In this document: positions 37,875-50,500 of the stretch, in pieces
Layout: each line of letters starts with the position of its first letter
Position numbering within the stretch: the first letter of the stretch is position 1
Origin: Adiantum capillus-veneris
Lineage: Eukaryota > Streptophyta > Polypodiopsida > Polypodiales > Pteridaceae
Length of the DNA: 64,000 nt
Assembly: GCA_014529385.2 (NCBI GenBank)
Contig: CM043942.1
Coordinates: 18,057,991-18,121,990, forward strand
Reading direction: 5' to 3'
Program-made: the position numbers and the translations under genes
Notes under the pieces: generated by a model
What the model saw: only the letters and a program-made list of their open reading frames with translations
The model's database searches: none
Told to the model about the DNA's origin: nothing

Positions 37875-39293
37875 CTATTTCAACCCGACCATCCAACTAT
37901 TTGCACAAATATCTTTCTCCCTATGCCGCATCAGCTTACGGCCAGCTAGGAAAAAGGAAAAATTTGAAAGGCCCATGTCCATTGACTCTTCAATTATGTC
38001 GTGCCGCAACTGCAGAAGACTGCATAGCTCCCTTATTATAACCACCAACATTAGGCCATGTTCTTTATCAAACACTTCCACATCCACAGTAGGATTATCT
38101 TCCAAACCTGCAGAAACCTTGTCCATAGGAATGTACTTACCTCTGAGCATTTTTGATCGCATATACCAAAACAAGACTAACAGTGATTGACTTGCAATCA
38201 TGTACTTGACAACTAGAGTGTCAAGCGCGACCTCACACCATATGCCAATCTCTTCCTTTACATACCATCCTTTGTCACAGGATGACTGCTGGAATGACTT
38301 GCACATGAACATAGTTTTCATAACACGTATACTGTAGTTATGAAACAACTTTATGAACAATGCAGCAGGACAAAAGTTTGCAATTCTAACCAGTTTGGTG
38401 GGAATACAGCTACGTAGAGACCTCTGTATATCCTTGTAGAGCTTACTTTGCATTGCCTCCACCATTGTTCCCTTAGGAACTGGCCAGTCCACAGTGTTCC
38501 AGTCGGTTGGTAGAGGCACTTTCACCAACATGCCATTATTATTTACTGGGCAGAGTTGGTAGAAGTGGTCATAGAAAAATATTCCTTCGTCAGCCAGGCT
38601 TTTGCTACTTCTCCCTGAATACTGTAGAGAACCAATGTGGGCATGAACGACAAGGAAGAGGCCTATTATGCACTCCATAGGCTCCCGTTGCTCATAAGAA
38701 GAGGGATAAACATCTGCAAAATATATAACAAGAGTTAAACTAAGAGTATCAATAAGTGAAAATGACAAATCTAATGTAGTTGAGATGTGAAGAATGGAGC
38801 CATTGCTCATAAGAAGAGGAATAAACGTTGCAAAATATATAACAAAAGTTAAACTGAGAGTATCAATAAGTGAAATGACAAATCAAATGCAGTTGAGATG
38901 TGAATAATACTTACAATTGCAACTTGGTTGATGTATATCTGACACATTTTCACCGTTTGCTATCACGTCTGGATGGGTAAGTACATGCTAAACAAGAACT
39001 TCCTTTACAGATCTTTTGCTGATTTCAACTTTGAAATCCAACACTCTGGCCTTCCATGCTGAGCGGTAAACATTGATAGCACTAGACCTCTTGGCTCTTC
39101 TTGGTTGCATTAGGACCCATGAACCTTTGTTTATCCTTTGTCCAACCCATTGGTTATCTGCACTTATTGAAGTTGATATTGTAATTGATGATATGCTACT
39201 ACTTGGCCTTCTAGGAAAAGTGCAGGTGTTGCTAGTTGGTGTAAGAGACCATAAACACCTAGAGCTTCTTGGGCGAGAAGACGTGGAAGCCAT
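37875..39293 (-). CDS. Unknown two-exon protein, convergent with the phosphatase
   Basis: Exon 1 (39293-38915) is Ser-rich then basic (WVLMQPRRAKRSSAINVYRS) and has one in-frame TAG near 38988. A donor GTAAGT at 38914-38909 and an acceptor TTTTGCAG ending at 38714 define a 201-bp intron. Exon 2 (38713-37875) gives DVYPSSYEQREPMECIIGL to the stop, about 279 residues, with MVEAMQSKLYKDIQRSLRSC, KGWYVKEEIGIWCEVALDT and DVEVFDKEHGLMLVVIIREL. There is no signal peptide or known motif. The long clean exon suggests a real protein, possibly recently broken by the stop. I do not recognise the family. Confidence 0.5.
38688..38906 (-). repeat. 115-bp tandem duplication spanning an intron acceptor
   Basis: Units start at 38688 and 38803 and share TTGCTCATAAGAAGAGG and GTATCAATAAGTGAAA. 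Each includes the intron end and exon start. The copy nearer the donor has GCAAC where the other has GCAG-ATG, so only the distal acceptor is usable. Confidence 0.8.
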
Positions 39294-40717
39294 AGCTCTG
39301 AGAGAAAAGCTTTAGTGGAGGGATATTCACTTTGAATTCCAATATCTTGTGCGGGCTTAATGGCCACCCTCCAGTACGTTAATGACCATAAGAGAATATC
39401 AGCAATGGGACCACACATGCACCTAACAGCTCGATAAAAGCAAAGAAGTTGCGATGCCACAATCTTAGATTCGTGAAAGTTTTCAAATTATTTTCCTATT
39501 TCTTGAGTCTTTCCACGTACTTTCCTACATAACGTAGCCTTGGAGCTCATTGGACGCGCTCTATTTTCTCTCTCTTTCATATGGCCCTCCAAATGACCTC
39601 CGAAATTTCCTAATGTTCCGCTCTTAAGACTTGCTAAAAAATGGAACATTAGGAATGGAATGGGATTGAAGGGGGCCTCTTTATTTTCCATGGGATTAAA
39701 AAGGAGATTATGGAAGAGGAAAATGGGTGGATGTCATGTGGACTAAAATGGTGGGTATGGAAGGGCCTAAAAGTAAGTGGTCAAACTTGCACTCTTGCAT
39801 AAAATATAAAGAGAAAATCTCTTATAAACTCAAAAAACTAAATCTTCTCTAAATAGGTGAGTAAAAACCAATCCTTTCTCTCTCTAATGAGGCTGTTAGT
39901 TTCTCCCCCCTCTCTCCTAAAAGGGGGTCCCTCCAAATATGTGATGATCGTTCCCTCCCTCTATGTACCATCTCTCACTTCTCTTCACTTCACCTTGCAA
40001 GTTTCTTCTCTTTCCTTCCTTTCATTTTTCCCTCCCAAAAGCTCTGCATGAGAAGTTTGAACCTCCTTTCCCTCCTCAAGATTACTCCATTCTCCTCAAG
40101 CTTGTTGCCTTCTCCTCATGCTAAAGTTCTCCATTTCTCCACGAGCCTCACTAAACACCTCTACCTAAAGCGAAAGATCTGCAGCATATCCTTCTGCTAA
40201 ATCATCCCTCTTCTTTCCTCAATAGGTTTCTTGCTCCTTCTCCATTTTTCTCTCTAGAGAGGATCTACTTTCCTCTCAAGATTTGCAACATTATCTTCCC
40301 CATTAAGCCAACAAGCAGGTGGAGCAGTAAAGCAGTAAGTGGCATCAATGTCTTTTGTGTATCATCAAGAATCTTGCTCTTTATACATCTAAGAACATGG
40401 ATGTGCAATGTCTAATCGTCTTTGTGTCCCATCAAAATCATGGTTTTTATTCCAAGAACATGGATGTGAAATGTCTCATCATAAGTGTTTGTCTGCAGGT
40501 TGGAACACTATTGACCATGGCATTATCAGGTACTTGATGACCTAGGAGTTTCATTGACTCCATTTCATGCAGCAATGTACAAGACAATAGTGGATATTGG
40601 GTGACAATGGAATTTAAACAAATGATGTAGGTGACAATGCAGCCCAACTCAAGAGGTGCACATAAAGTCTCAAGGAAACACATTGCTTCTTGAGCACACC
40701 ATTGGAAGGGAAGAATC
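39294..40717. other. Noncoding stretch with pyrimidine-rich segment
   Basis: 39480-39780 has no supported gene. 39860-40330 is strongly CT-rich on plus and could be a leader or LTR-like sequence. At about 40330-40500 an imperfect repeat of roughly 65 bp (AAGAACATGGATGTG at 40394 and about 40459) is seen. No element ends could be fixed. Confidence 0.4.
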
Positions 40718-41529
40718 ATGGAGTTCAAGAAAACACAAGATGGCAAGAGGCTTGCAAAGGTGCAACATGTGTATGTTTCTTCACAATTGAAGCTAGAGAT
40801 AGTAGTGGCTCCATCAAGGTTTCTTGCAAACTGTAATTTTACTCCTCTTTCAAGTTTTAAGGTTGTCTATTTAGTATATTTTCCTTGTATATTTCTTTTG
40901 ATGACTTTAATATTTCCATTGCTTGTTCATGTTTGCAGATGTTTTTCCATCGGATTTTGTAGAGTGGGAGCCAAAAGAGTCCTTCACAGAAACTTTTGAG
41001 GCCACACTGAGCTTAGCAAGTGCCTTGATCGTAGCAACCAAAAGGCGAATCGGGGTGGATGTGCAAGTAGCAATAAAGTGTACCTATGGTTCCCACAAAG
41101 CCACGATAACATGGTTTATGTCTCTTCATGTGTTTGTTTTTATTTTTCAACTTCAGAGTGTTCACAAGACACCAACAATGTGGACTTGCAAAGGGGGAAG
41201 TGCGATCAACAGATTCCTTATAGCTGGATGGGAGACTAAGGTGGTCGACCACTAGGGAGATATAATCAAGTGCTCTATAGTTTGCTGACAATGTGGTGTT
41301 CAGATACCATATTTCAAATCAAAGCTTGTCAATTTTCTTTCACTATAGAAGATGGAAGCTGACGATGGGAGAATGGGAGGCACTAGACCCTGATGTTGCT
41401 GCTAAAGAATCAATTGACCTACAAATATGCCTCCACGCTGATGCAGTGCACAACATTGCAGTGAATAATGATTGGCACCTCAACCACCTTCGTGAGTTTC
41501 TTAATCTCAAATATACCTTGCCCAAGTAG
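40718..41529 (+). CDS. Unrecognised exon-like ORFs
   Basis: Possible exons are 40718-40850 (FKKTQDGKRLAKVQHVYVSS), about 40940-41113 after a TTTGCAG (DVFPSDFVEWEPKESFTETF, then ATKRRIGVDVQVAIKC), about 41158-41255 after CTTCAG (SVHKTPTMWTCKGGSAINRF) and 41350-41529 (WEALDPDVAAKESIDLQICL, ending TAG). The acceptor-like junctions suggest a spliced gene, but the frames do not all join and no motif is known. It could be part of the gene block to the left or a relic of another element. Confidence 0.3.
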
Positions 41530-41955
41530 TATCTCCTTGTAATCAATGAAAAGGTTGCTCGCTCCAAAAAAGAGAAGAGCTTTCTTTGTGAGAACATTCC
41601 GTTTCCGCGATGTATTTTTGTAAAACCTTGTAATAACTGGCAGGGATTTTGCTCCCATTAATACATACGGTGTTTTGAATCTCGTTTCTATGCATACTTG
41701 TTTATTCTCAACTTGTTTAAATTGAGAATATCTTTATCTCAAATATACCTTGCCCAAGTAGTATCTCCTTGTAATCAATGAAAAGGTTGTTCGCTCCCCA
41801 GAAAAGAGAAGAGATTTCTTTGTGAGAACATTTCGTTTCCACGATATATTTTTGTAAAACCTTGTAAAACTGACAGGGATTTTACTCCCATTAATACATA
41901 CAATGTTTTGAATCTCGTTTCTATGCATACTTGTTTATTCTCAACTTCTTCAAGT
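41504..41955. repeat. 232-bp tandem duplication
   Basis: Units 41504-41735 and 41736-41955 both begin ATCTCAAATATACCTTGCCC and end near TTTATTCTCAACTT, with a few substitutions. The first unit overlaps the end of the preceding ORF. No terminal repeats of a known transposon are seen. Confidence 0.9.
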
Positions 41956-42201
41956 TTTTGATTCAAACATGCAATTTATTTGATGTCGAGCACAAATGTT
42001 TTCAATGTTGGTGTCTCTCAATGCTATGTCACATGATTTTGTTTAAAATTATAGTTTTAAGTTATTTTGATGTTAAATTTAAGTGCTTTTTAAAAAGTGA
42101 CTTTTGGTATATAAGTGAATTTCTAGGTTTTCAACTTCATTTCTCACATTCACAAAACTCTATCTCTAAGCTCTCCTCACATCTTCTTTGCAAACGAACC
42201 C

Positions 42202-43151
42202 ATGGAAACATCTACTCATGCACTTCTCACGCAATTAGAAAAGGTAGGACTTTTGAATCGACCACATGAACTACCGAGTGTGTTCAAGGGGACAATTGAC
42301 ATGCAGACCACTACCAACCTTCATGCAGGGGCATTCAAAAGCTTTCTTGACTACATAGTGAAGCACATGGAAGAATATTCCATAGTCTTTAGGGATCCGA
42401 CAGCACGTGGTTGCCATTGGATTTCCTCAAGCATCTCTATGCGGCTGATAAAACTTTTGATTTTGTTTGTTGGGGTTTATCAAAGGTGTCACAGAACGGG
42501 ACTATAGGACAGGAGATGAGGATGATCTCATAGATTTGGGCATGGGATGCATAGGCACCCAATTCATTTCTTGGGACATGGTTCTGGCCTTTATTTGTGC
42601 TTGAGGGCATGGATAAGGCAAAATCAAAAGAAAAGGTCAACCAAAGACCACCTGTGACCATTGTGGAGGAATCCAATAAATTTATCAAAGAGATTGATGA
42701 GCAGATTGAAGCATCTATGCCACTCGTCCTCTTGCAAGAGCAAAACTCCATTGAGGAGAAAGATTGGATGATAGAGGGAGATGATGTGCTAGAGGAAGTC
42801 CCAAACCTCCAAATTCTCACTTTGCATGCAGTAGTGGTGGATGATCGTCACTTTTTGTTCCTTGATAGCATTGCCAAAACATTAGGACTCAGAGAAGATG
42901 AGTCGCTTGTAGTGCTTGCTATCTATGCGGGCATGAAGGATCCCAATGGAAAGGAAGAAAAAGTCAAATTTCAAGTTGACTTTGAAGACCAAGGTCTTCC
43001 AGCAAGCCTCTCTTTCCTCCCCAATAAAAACAAACAAAAGTTGGTGCAAATAGGCAAGTACACTTGTGGAAATCGAATCATGTGTCTCATTTTACGAAAG
43101 CATCCCAAAAAGCACTTTTCAACCACACAAACCACTAATTGCGATGGATAG
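42202..43151 (+). CDS. Unrecognised ORF pair
   Basis: METSTHALLTQLEKVGLLNR (42202-42507) and, after a frame change, MLEGMDKAKSKEKVNQRPPV (42597-43151) are open. The second has an acidic/helical part (FIKEIDEQIEASMPLVLLQE), a possible folded part (LHAVVVDDRHFLFLDSIAK, EKVKFQVDFEDQGLPASLSF) and ends before TAG. There are no catalytic or zinc motifs. It may be the gag-like ORF of an LTR or non-autonomous element. The stretch to 43700 continues with broken frames. Confidence 0.3.
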
Positions 43152-44400
43152 GGATGATCGATCTAGCATCAATCTTAAAAAGAAAAATCTTAAAGAGTAG
43201 GATGAGGAAACTAAGGTAAACATATCTTATCCTGGTGGATCGTCAATTGTTCCTTACAAGAAGTGTTAAAGTCATTTTAAATGCTTTGCAAATGGCATAC
43301 CATGTTGATAAGTTCTCATTGCATACTGGAGGTTCACACAACGTGTCCATGGGTAGGGATAGCTCGCTTTGGCACTATCTAAGCCACCTGGGGCCATTGA
43401 TTCTTTGAGTTTCTCACACAGAGTTCTCCAAGAATGGTTTTGTGGAGCTACTCAAGTACAAAGCATTAAGTGCCATACTCGCTGAAGATTCCCTCACCCT
43501 AAATGCTCACAAAAGTATATTGGTGAGCTGAGAGGTAGCATTATTGTATGCCTTTACAGGAAAGCACCGAGGCTTAGTCCTCTCCCGCTGTGCCTTGAGC
43601 CTAGGTCAAGGGTTTACAAACCCAAAGGAAATTTAAAATCCCTTGGCATCAAGTCAATCATTTGCCCCATACCCACAGATGTAATTTGTAGTAAAACTAA
43701 TTGACCATGATGTAATGTCCAAATCAATATAGAATAATTGTTTTTGTTAACGATTTTTGTCAACATATTGTACTTGGATTTTTTCTAATTCATATTATCC
43801 AATAAATTTCATTTTTGCAACACAAGCACAAAACCTCGAACATGTAGCGACCTGTCCGTCGAGGGGCACATCTTGGTGATTTTTTAACAAAATTGGGTGA
43901 CGAAGGGGGGTAATGGGTTCAATGGGACAACCACAAAGCACAGTAATGCTCTGTGGTGTCAAGCAGCGCAAAAAAAGCCTTGTGTGCCACAATGCTCAAG
44001 GGACAGATCTGTCACTAGGATGACATCATCACTTATCCAAGCAAGAAGAATCATAGCAATGGCATAATCAATTATGTCATAACCCACATGGTTGTGCTAG
44101 CACTCAATGTCTGTTTGGTGGATACAGTGGAATGTCACTTAAGAGACGGATACACACCAAACTTTGTTGTATTCAATCATTTTTTCAAAAGAAGCTGTGT
44201 AATTTTAATGTTGATGATTCTCAAAATGTAATATAGTCTATCATTCCCTATTATTCACTTAGAGCCTACAAGCCTTGTAAGTGGCCAATGGCCGTGGGAA
44301 AGGGTCCCAAGTTTTTAATTCAAAACTCTTAGTTATGAGGGGGACATTATCATATCTTTGGGATTTATTTGACGTCGACTGAGAGCTGCATTTCTGCTAC
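43152..44400. other. Noncoding stretch; probably includes the left part of a gypsy 5' LTR
   Basis: No supported gene is present. Because the CACTA element interrupts sequence that to the right (53851-54450) leads straight into a retroelement primer site, the bases just left of 44401 should be the 5' portion of that LTR. Its start could not be located without the other LTR. Confidence 0.45.
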
Positions 44401-44403
44401 AAG
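44401..44403. repeat. CACTA target-site duplication, left (AAG)
   Basis: AAG directly precedes the CACTACAAGA terminus and is repeated at 53851-53853. A 3-bp duplication is diagnostic of CACTA insertion. Confidence 0.9.
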
Positions 44404-44535
44404 CACTACAAGACGAACTTCACATTAGCGAGGCTCGTAGTGTGATGCTCAAAAGTGAAAATCCACGGCATCGCTATGAGCATTTCTATTTTATTTGTTA
44501 CATAGTGACGCTTATAGCAACGCCGCGACAGGGGT
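44404..44535 (+). repeat. CACTA left TIR and subterminal repeats
   Basis: After the TIR, motifs such as GGCATCGCTATGAGC, ATAGTGACGCTTATAGC and AACGCCGCGAC recur in both orientations. They match those at the right end (53600-53790). In En/Spm such repeats bind TNPA. Confidence 0.8.
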
Positions 44536-44589
44536 AAAAAATAAACCAAGAGCGCCCAAAAACTCAAATCTCAGATCTAAGTTTTTGAC

Positions 44590-44798
44590 GCTCAAGCAAA
44601 GAGGTAATCCGCGCTCTCCCTCTCTCCCTCTTTCTTTCCCACACACACACACACACACACATATATGAGGAGAGGAAGGAGATCCAGGTATGCTCCTTCC
44701 CTCTCCTCTCTCTCATGTTCCCTTCCCACTCTCTCTCTCTCTCTCTCTCTCCCTCTCTCTCTCCTCACACACACACACACACATTGTGCCTTTGAGAG

Positions 44799-44845
<47 letters not shown>

Positions 44846-44916
44846 ACATGCATAAACAAAACACACACACACACATGCATAAACAAAGAATGCATACACA
44901 CACACATTGAGAGAGG

Positions 44917-44966
<50 letters not shown>

Positions 44967-45054
44967 TATAAAACAAAGAGAAAGAGAGAGAGAATAAAAA
45001 ACCAAAGAGAGAGAGAGGGGGGGAGAAGACGAAAGAGAGAGGTAAGGGGAGAAA

Positions 45055-45093
<39 letters not shown>
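44590..45093. repeat. Microsatellite cluster inside the CACTA element
   Basis: (CA)n at 44641-44661, (TC)n at 44730-44762, (CA)n at 44767-44784, (GA)n at 44803-44846, short (CA)n at 44861-44873, (GA)n at 44919-44962 and (GA)n at 45056-45093, separated by GA-rich sequence. SLSLSL/RERERE ORFs here are artefacts. Confidence 0.9.
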
Positions 45094-45096
<3 letters not shown>

Positions 45097-45158
45097 GGTT
45101 AAGATTTAAATTAGATTAGGTTAGATAACAATTAGATTTATGTTTATGTTGAGTTTAA

Positions 45159-46496
45159 CACTAGAATGGTAACAGGACACTTTTATGTCCTTGGACACTT
45201 TTGTGTCCTGTGAAGTGACCATTTTGCTTGAATTATTTGAAGAGTATGAAAATGAATTTCTAGGTGCTATATATCCACAAAGTTGCCTTATGAGATGAAA
45301 AAAACTTAGAATTTTTTTTGGATTATCGATCTCACCATTAACCTTACTCTTGCACAACATTTTTGAACCTAAACTGTGTGAAAAAACAGGTCCTGTTTTT
45401 GGCTTTTTTTCAATTTTTGGCAACTATACCACTCTAAACTTTATGTTTGTGAGGTTTAGATGGCTAGAGGTTAGGCCTTCATAGTTCTCAACATGTTTTG
45501 ATGCTTGGAGGGAGAGCTAAGTGTTAAAATTGAAAGTTATGACCAATTTACAAGAATTGCATAATCCTATTTTTTGGCCAAAATTAGCACTTTTATGATT
45601 TTTTTGGTGGCTTTCTTGATATCCAAATTCAATTTTGATTGTGTAAGTGTAATGTATAACATAAAGCTAATCTTCCTTGAGTTTTGGGGGACCTAATATG
45701 CTATATAGCATAGTATATGATGATGGTTGAGTTTTTTGATTGCTGAAGAATACGATACATTTTAGAGTAGCAAGTATAACTTTCTCAATATTGCTAGTTT
45801 CTTAGGACAACTGTTTGTATTTTGTAGCTAGTAACCATATCTAATCATAGACTACAAACTTGGCTAGATATTGACTAGTTTCTATGGGTTTCTAGAGGTC
45901 ATAATGCTAAACCCAATTTTTTCATGTTTGCTATATTTAGCACTTTATCATTGCCCCCAAGGTTCCAATTGTAAGAGATCCATTATCCTTTTGACATGCT
46001 CCATGGCTCCTTTTGAATCCAAAGGCCCAAAGGGAACTAAGGAAACATGTATATAGTATCTGTATTGAGCGTGACTATAGAAACTTTGATGATAGGTCCG
46101 TAGAATGGCAAAAATGCAACTTTTTTCTACCTATTTTTTTAACCCAAAAAAAAATTAATGAGGTAAGAGCAACCATATGTTTTGGTCACCAACCCATTGA
46201 AGTTAACGGGACATTTTATCTCAGGTCCTACAAAAATCCCCACTCTTATTTATATGCAATCAACTGTAAGAAATTGTTGTTTTGGGCAAAATGCACTAGC
46301 CCATCAACTTTGGAGGCTTGTAGTGACCAAGGGATGAGAAAATTACAAGTTTCTCATTTTTTCCATATGTAGTAGTTATTGAACTATAAGCTCATGAAAG
46401 GATTTTTCAAAATGAGTGGATCTACTATGGTTTTGGATTTTTTTCCCAAAACCCTGAAAGGACACTTTTATGTCCTGTTAGGTTACCATTCTAGTG
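45159..46496. mobile_element. Non-autonomous TTAA-flanked DNA transposon (piggyBac- or Kolobok-like)
   Basis: The 1338-bp element has perfect 15-bp inverted ends CACTAGAATGGTAAC (45159-45173) and GTTACCATTCTAGTG (46482-46496), each directly bordered by TTAA (45155-45158, 46497-46500). Just inside both ends lies the palindromic GGACACTTTTATGTCC, partly duplicated at the left. TTAA duplication is typical of piggyBac, and also of Kolobok. No transposase is encoded; the 119-residue plus ORF at 46013-46372 has no recognisable motif. It inserted into a TTAGATT-type repeat inside the CACTA element. Confidence 0.8.
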
Positions 46497-46500
46497 TTAA

Positions 46501-47050
46501 GATTAGATTAGATTTAGATTTACGTTAGATTAAGATTAGGTTAGATTTAAAGTTAGGAAAGTATTAAAGATTAGCTAGCTATGTTTGATTTAAGTTAGAT
46601 TACATTTAGGTTTAGGATTCAAGATTGGATTAGATTTAGGTTTATGTTGATTTTAATATTAAAGTAGATTTAGATTTAAGATTAAGACAAGATTTAAAAT
46701 TAACTAGATCAAATTTAGATTTAAGTTAGATTACATTTAGGTTTAGGTTAGGTTTAAGATTAGATTAGATTTAGGTTTATTTTGAGTTTAATATTCGATT
46801 AGATCTAGATCTATGTTCAATGGACTAGATTTTTCTAGATTTAGGTTAGATTTTAGTGCATGTCAATGAAGGCGCACTTTGCCCAAAGAGCAAACACTAG
46901 TTACACAACAATATGTATATTCCCATAACAATCTGACACCTATTAACTCACACACTAACCATATTCAATTAGCCACAAATCACCACTTGTTCAATTAGGT
47001 TAGATTTAAGATTAGATTTTGGATTGAGTTTTTATATTAGAGTCTACCTT
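46501..47050. repeat. Degenerate TTAGATT/TTTAGG satellite-like repeat
   Basis: GATTAGATTTAGGTTTA-like words recur irregularly from 46501 to about 46850 and again near 47000. The same kind of sequence precedes the TTAA element (45095-45150), so one repeat tract was split by that insertion. Part of 46855-46990 is ordinary unique sequence. Confidence 0.7.
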
Positions 47051-47447
47051 CGGGATTATGGTAAAAAAATTAGAGCTAGACGATTAACGGTGATCCCTCT
47101 TTTCCTCTCTACGGATGCGACCTTAAGTTGGAAATCTTTCAACGGCATGATACTCATATTGGAGGCCAATATGTAATGTGCTAAGTAATTCCTCGAACAA
47201 AGATACTGTGAAAAGATGTTAAGATTCTGTGAAATGCTATAGCTAGAGAAGAGGCAAAGGGGTTTTGTCCACTACATGCACTATCATGTAGATTGGGTAT
47301 GTAGATTTCTTGTACCCACAAATATAGGCATTGACCAATAAAGACAAGATTATAACCCGGTGGTTTTGATCTCCGTGCGCTTCTAGACCGAGGTGTGCGG
47401 AGATTGGACATGACTAGAGAATGTGAGGTAGTTTATAGTGTGAACAA

Positions 47448-47452
<5 letters not shown>

Positions 47453-47478
<26 letters not shown>
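47453..47478. repeat. (TA)n microsatellite upstream of the transposase
   Basis: About 13 TA units lie 65 bp before the transposase ATG, in the position of a leader or core promoter. Confidence 0.85.
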
Positions 47479-47483
<5 letters not shown>

Positions 47484-47542
47484 CAGAGGATGCCAATAGA
47501 AGATTAAATTTATGTCCAAGTTATAAGGTTTTTCCCCTCATT

Positions 47543-50500
47543 ATGAGTAGTGACAAGGATGTGGGGCCGTCTAACCGAAACACCTATCTCTCAACAAGAA
47601 TCTTATGTCCTTGTAATCAATGTAAGCATGCTGTGCGACGGACAAGACACGTTTCTCTACAGCACGTTCACGAATTTGGCGAGTTCGATCCATCTATTAT
47701 AGATCAAGTTGTTGCCAATTATAACTCATCAGACTCTGACGCTAGCCAACAGGCAGCAATCTTGCAACCCAATAGACGTGTTCACAGGTGCTTTGGTCAA
47801 GCAGCATATGTGAGGCCACAAGATGTAGCCTCTGACAGCTCAGGGGATGATCATGCAGACCACATTCCCAAAGAGGCAATGTTTGAGCCCGAGATCAATG
47901 AAATGATCGAGACAATCATGGATTCAAAATGGCTTATCTATGATGATATGAAAAGTGAAGCCGATATGCCATTGTATGATGGAGCACGTGTGTCTAGATT
48001 GAAGGCGCTCCTGGTTCTTCTCAACATGCAGGCAAAGTTTGGATGGAGTGACACTAGTGTCACAGCGCTTTTCAGGTGACTATTACAATGTGTTTACTTT
48101 AATAAAAAACTCTAGATGTATAATGATCTGATAGATTACTTACACAATTGTACCGCATTTTTCTCCTTGTGTAGATTGCTCAAAGAGCACATATTTCCAG
48201 CTGATAATGTGATGCCAGATTCCAGAGAGGAAGCAAGAAAAATCTTGCGAAACGTGGGGATGGATTACAATTTGATCCACGCTTGTCCTAACGACTGCAT
48301 TCTTTTCAGAGTGGAATACATAGACATGGAGAAGTGTCCGAAATGTGATTCCAGGAGATGTCGAGAGTAGATCTCCACGGAACAAAAATTCCACAAAAGG
48401 TTTTGTGAAATTTTCCTCTGCTTCCTCGCATCAAGCATTTCTTTGAATGTAAGTCCATGGACGCCCTAGCATCATGGCATGAGGAGAATAAATCTTCGGA
48501 TGGTGTGCTACGGATTCCTGCAGATTGCACAGCCTGGAAACATATAGACGAAACATGGTCGGATTTCGCCAAGAAGCTCAAAATTTACGCTTATGGCCTC
48601 GCTATGGATGGCGATAAATCCATTTGGTCAAGGATCAACATCTTACAGTGTATGGCTCATTGTCATCATCAACTACAACATTCCCCCATGGTTGACTACG
48701 AAGAAGGGGCACCTATGGCTAAGCTTAATTGTGTCGGGGTGGTATAAAGTGAAGAATATGGATGTGTACCTTCGTCCACTATTGGAAGAGCTACAAAAAT
48801 TGTGGATTGTCATAGAAGTGGTGGATATGAGCCTACACACAGGTCGATGGAATGCTTTGATCAGAGGCATTCTAATATGGACCATGCATGACTATCCCGG
48901 ACTAATAGAATTCTCAGGTGATTTACACTCAAACGTAAACACTGTAAATCTTGGTTTTTCTCAAGCTTATCTATTATCATGTGTATACATGCAGGGCTTC
49001 AAACAAGCGCATACAGAGCATGTGTCACATGTGGACCTAGACTGAATGCACGTCAAGCGTCCTCATTGAAGAAGCAAATCTACGAAGGTCATCAAGCGTA
49101 TCTTCCAGAGAATCATGTGTTACATGATGGCTTTTTGAAAAGAGAGCCTCCAAGGATGGCTGCAAAAGCATGGTTATAGCAGAAGGATATGTGTGATGAA
49201 GGTTTGCCCCCAGGGATGAAGAGACTCTCTCTATGGTACGAGCTACCATATTAGCCCCGACTCATGATCAATCACTTGCTCAATCCAATGCACAAATTCA
49301 AGAATGTGTGTAATCTGCTATGGGACCATCTGACCGGCAAGAAAGATTCTTTGGGAGCCAAGGTTGACCTTAGAAAGGTGGATTGTATGGAGCAATATTG
49401 GCCGCAGACAGCATCCAATGGATCGACAAAACTCCCTAAAGCGCCATGGACTTTCACAGGAGCCCAAGAACACAAAGTAAAAGAGACCATTCGATATGTG
49501 CGGACCGTCACTGGCGTGATGCACTCGCTCCGAACGTGTTTTACTAAAGAAGGAAATTTTACCGGTTTGAAGTCACACGATTGGCATAAAATGTGTCAGG
49601 TATGTTTCACGTGGAATATATCATAGTGGAAATTGTGTAACAAATTTGTGTGTGGACTTTAATATCATTTTTGCAGTTTATTTTACCGGTGGCCATTGAG
49701 GGATGTTTGTCTCTTGACGTCCGTAACACAATCTACAAACTTGCGAAGTTGGTGCAATGGATCTCACAAAAGGAGATCAACGTAGACTCCATACCATTTG
49801 CCAAACTAAACGTTGTGGAGGTTGTGTGCATGTTTGAGAAACGCTTTCCTACTACCATGCTAACCATTCAGGTGCATCTTCTTGTTCACATAGTTGATGA
49901 GGTGGAAATAGCTGGCACAGTACATTCCAGATGGATTTTGTTTTTAGAACGTTCCATGAAAACTCTCAAGGGATATGTGCGTCAGAAGGCACGTCCCGAG
50001 GGTAGCATGGTAGAAGGTTGGCTGGTCTCAGAGTCCCTAGTTTACTTTGGAGAGTGCTAGACGGATTTGATAAAGTCTGGGACACGCTATGGTGAACCAT
50101 ATATGATGAGTACATATATGGGATTGTCATGTACAATCTCGGTGTTGAGAAGAAGATGATGGAAGATTTAGAGGCTAAAATCGACCGATTTTGCATGCTT
50201 CACAATCCAGTGATGCAAAAGTGGATTTCACAATATGAGGATGCAAAGCAGGAGCGACAAAGGGCACGAATCGAGTGGATACGGGGAAGACAACCACCGA
50301 TGCATTATACGGCGGATTTGGAGAGCTTACCAACATTCATGAGCTTAAGATGGTTGCACAACCAATTGAAAAGCGCACAACAGTGCGGTGAATAAGTGAC
50401 TGAGGAGGAGTGGAGTACTCTCGGGGTTGCGCAACCAAGCCTGTAAGTTTGCAATGTACGACTAGTGACTTTCTAGATGTTTGAACGGCCACTCATAATC

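Noticed and set aside
41504-41955. Pair of short LTRs (TRIM element)
   Set aside because: The copies are directly adjacent, with no internal region, TG...CA ends, primer site or target duplication; a tandem duplication is simpler.
45095-47030. Plant telomere repeat array
   Set aside because: TTTAGG-like words occur, but irregularly mixed with TTAGATT and TTAAGATT; there is no regular TTTAGGG array.
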